Shown: piece by piece, positions 63,961-64,000 of the stretch
Position numbering within the stretch: the stretch's first letter is position 1
How the letters are laid out: every line of letters begins with the position of its first letter
NCBI RefSeq assembly: GCF_031679605.1
Contig: NZ_CP117522.1
Span: 4,154,001-4,218,000 of the forward strand
DNA: 64,000 nucleotides
DNA from: Streptomyces luomodiensis
Lineage (GTDB): Bacteria; Actinomycetota; Actinomycetes; Streptomycetales; Streptomycetaceae
Direction: 5' to 3'
Notes under the pieces: model-generated
What the model was told of the DNA's origin: nothing
What the model saw: only the letters and a program-made list of their open reading frames with translations
Databases searched by the model: none
Made by a program: the position numbers and the translations under genes

Positions 63961-64000
63961 CCAGCGGGTCCCCCTGAGCCGTACGGAGCGCATACGGCCC

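Overview
The window is chromosomal DNA from a high-GC actinomycete, almost certainly Streptomyces. The evidence is the extreme GC bias at third codon positions, frequent GTG starts and ATGA/GTGA stop-start overlaps, a WhiB identical in layout to the Streptomyces developmental regulator, F420 biosynthesis genes, a sigma-I/PrsI/ArsI-type partner-switching module, LAxTG/LPxTG surface proteins, and at the right edge a tRNA-Leu with anticodon UAA (bldA). I see no phage, plasmid or CRISPR locus. The genes are mostly core genome, interrupted by several strongly repetitive non-coding blocks.

Layout. 1-5.5 kb (minus): end of a secreted DUF5719 protein, a 1339-aa membrane glycosyltransferase and whiB. 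6.2-9.1 kb (plus): cysteine dioxygenase, fbiA, fbiB. 9.3-11.7 kb: an unusual block in which an AlkA-like DNA glycosylase gene sits between long inverted repeats and tandem repeats. 11.7-25.5 kb: envelope-building region with a mannose-1-phosphate guanylyltransferase-like gene, a secreted PGRP-type amidase, a TIGR03089 protein, five LytR-CpsA-Psr (LCP) genes, a GT2 glycosyltransferase and a hotdog thioesterase. 25.5-32.3 kb: acyl-CoA dehydrogenase, UDP-glucose dehydrogenase, VOC protein, M19 dipeptidase, purE, purK and a GtrA protein. Much of 5-32 kb follows the order of the mycobacterial whiB2-fbiA-fbiB-manB-LCP-fadE25-purE-purK-GtrA neighbourhood, so this is an old actinobacterial cell-envelope block.

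32.4-42.8 kb: a two-component system, a POT peptide transporter, a four-gene minus-strand cluster of secreted or wall-anchored proteins (two sortase substrates, one DUF916-like protein, one further membrane-anchored protein), then an anti-sigma kinase and anti-anti-sigma factor divergent from a SigB-family sigma factor. 42.9-48.4 kb: a histidine-utilisation operon hutU - M20 hydrolase - hutF - hutI with tightly overlapping genes. 48.8-63.7 kb: a PLP decarboxylase-like protein, a small membrane protein, an RpiR regulator, a MatB-like acyl-CoA synthetase, cystathionine beta-synthase divergent from an exported SGNH hydrolase, a thiolase, several small conserved unknown proteins and a Bax inhibitor-1 membrane protein. 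bldA closes the window.

The most unusual parts are the palindromic glycosylase island (9.3-11.7 kb), the sortase-anchored gene cluster with its internally repeated Cys-pair domain (36.2-40.4 kb), the density of LCP paralogues, and the repeat-rich gaps at 50.1-50.8 and 57.7-59.5 kb.
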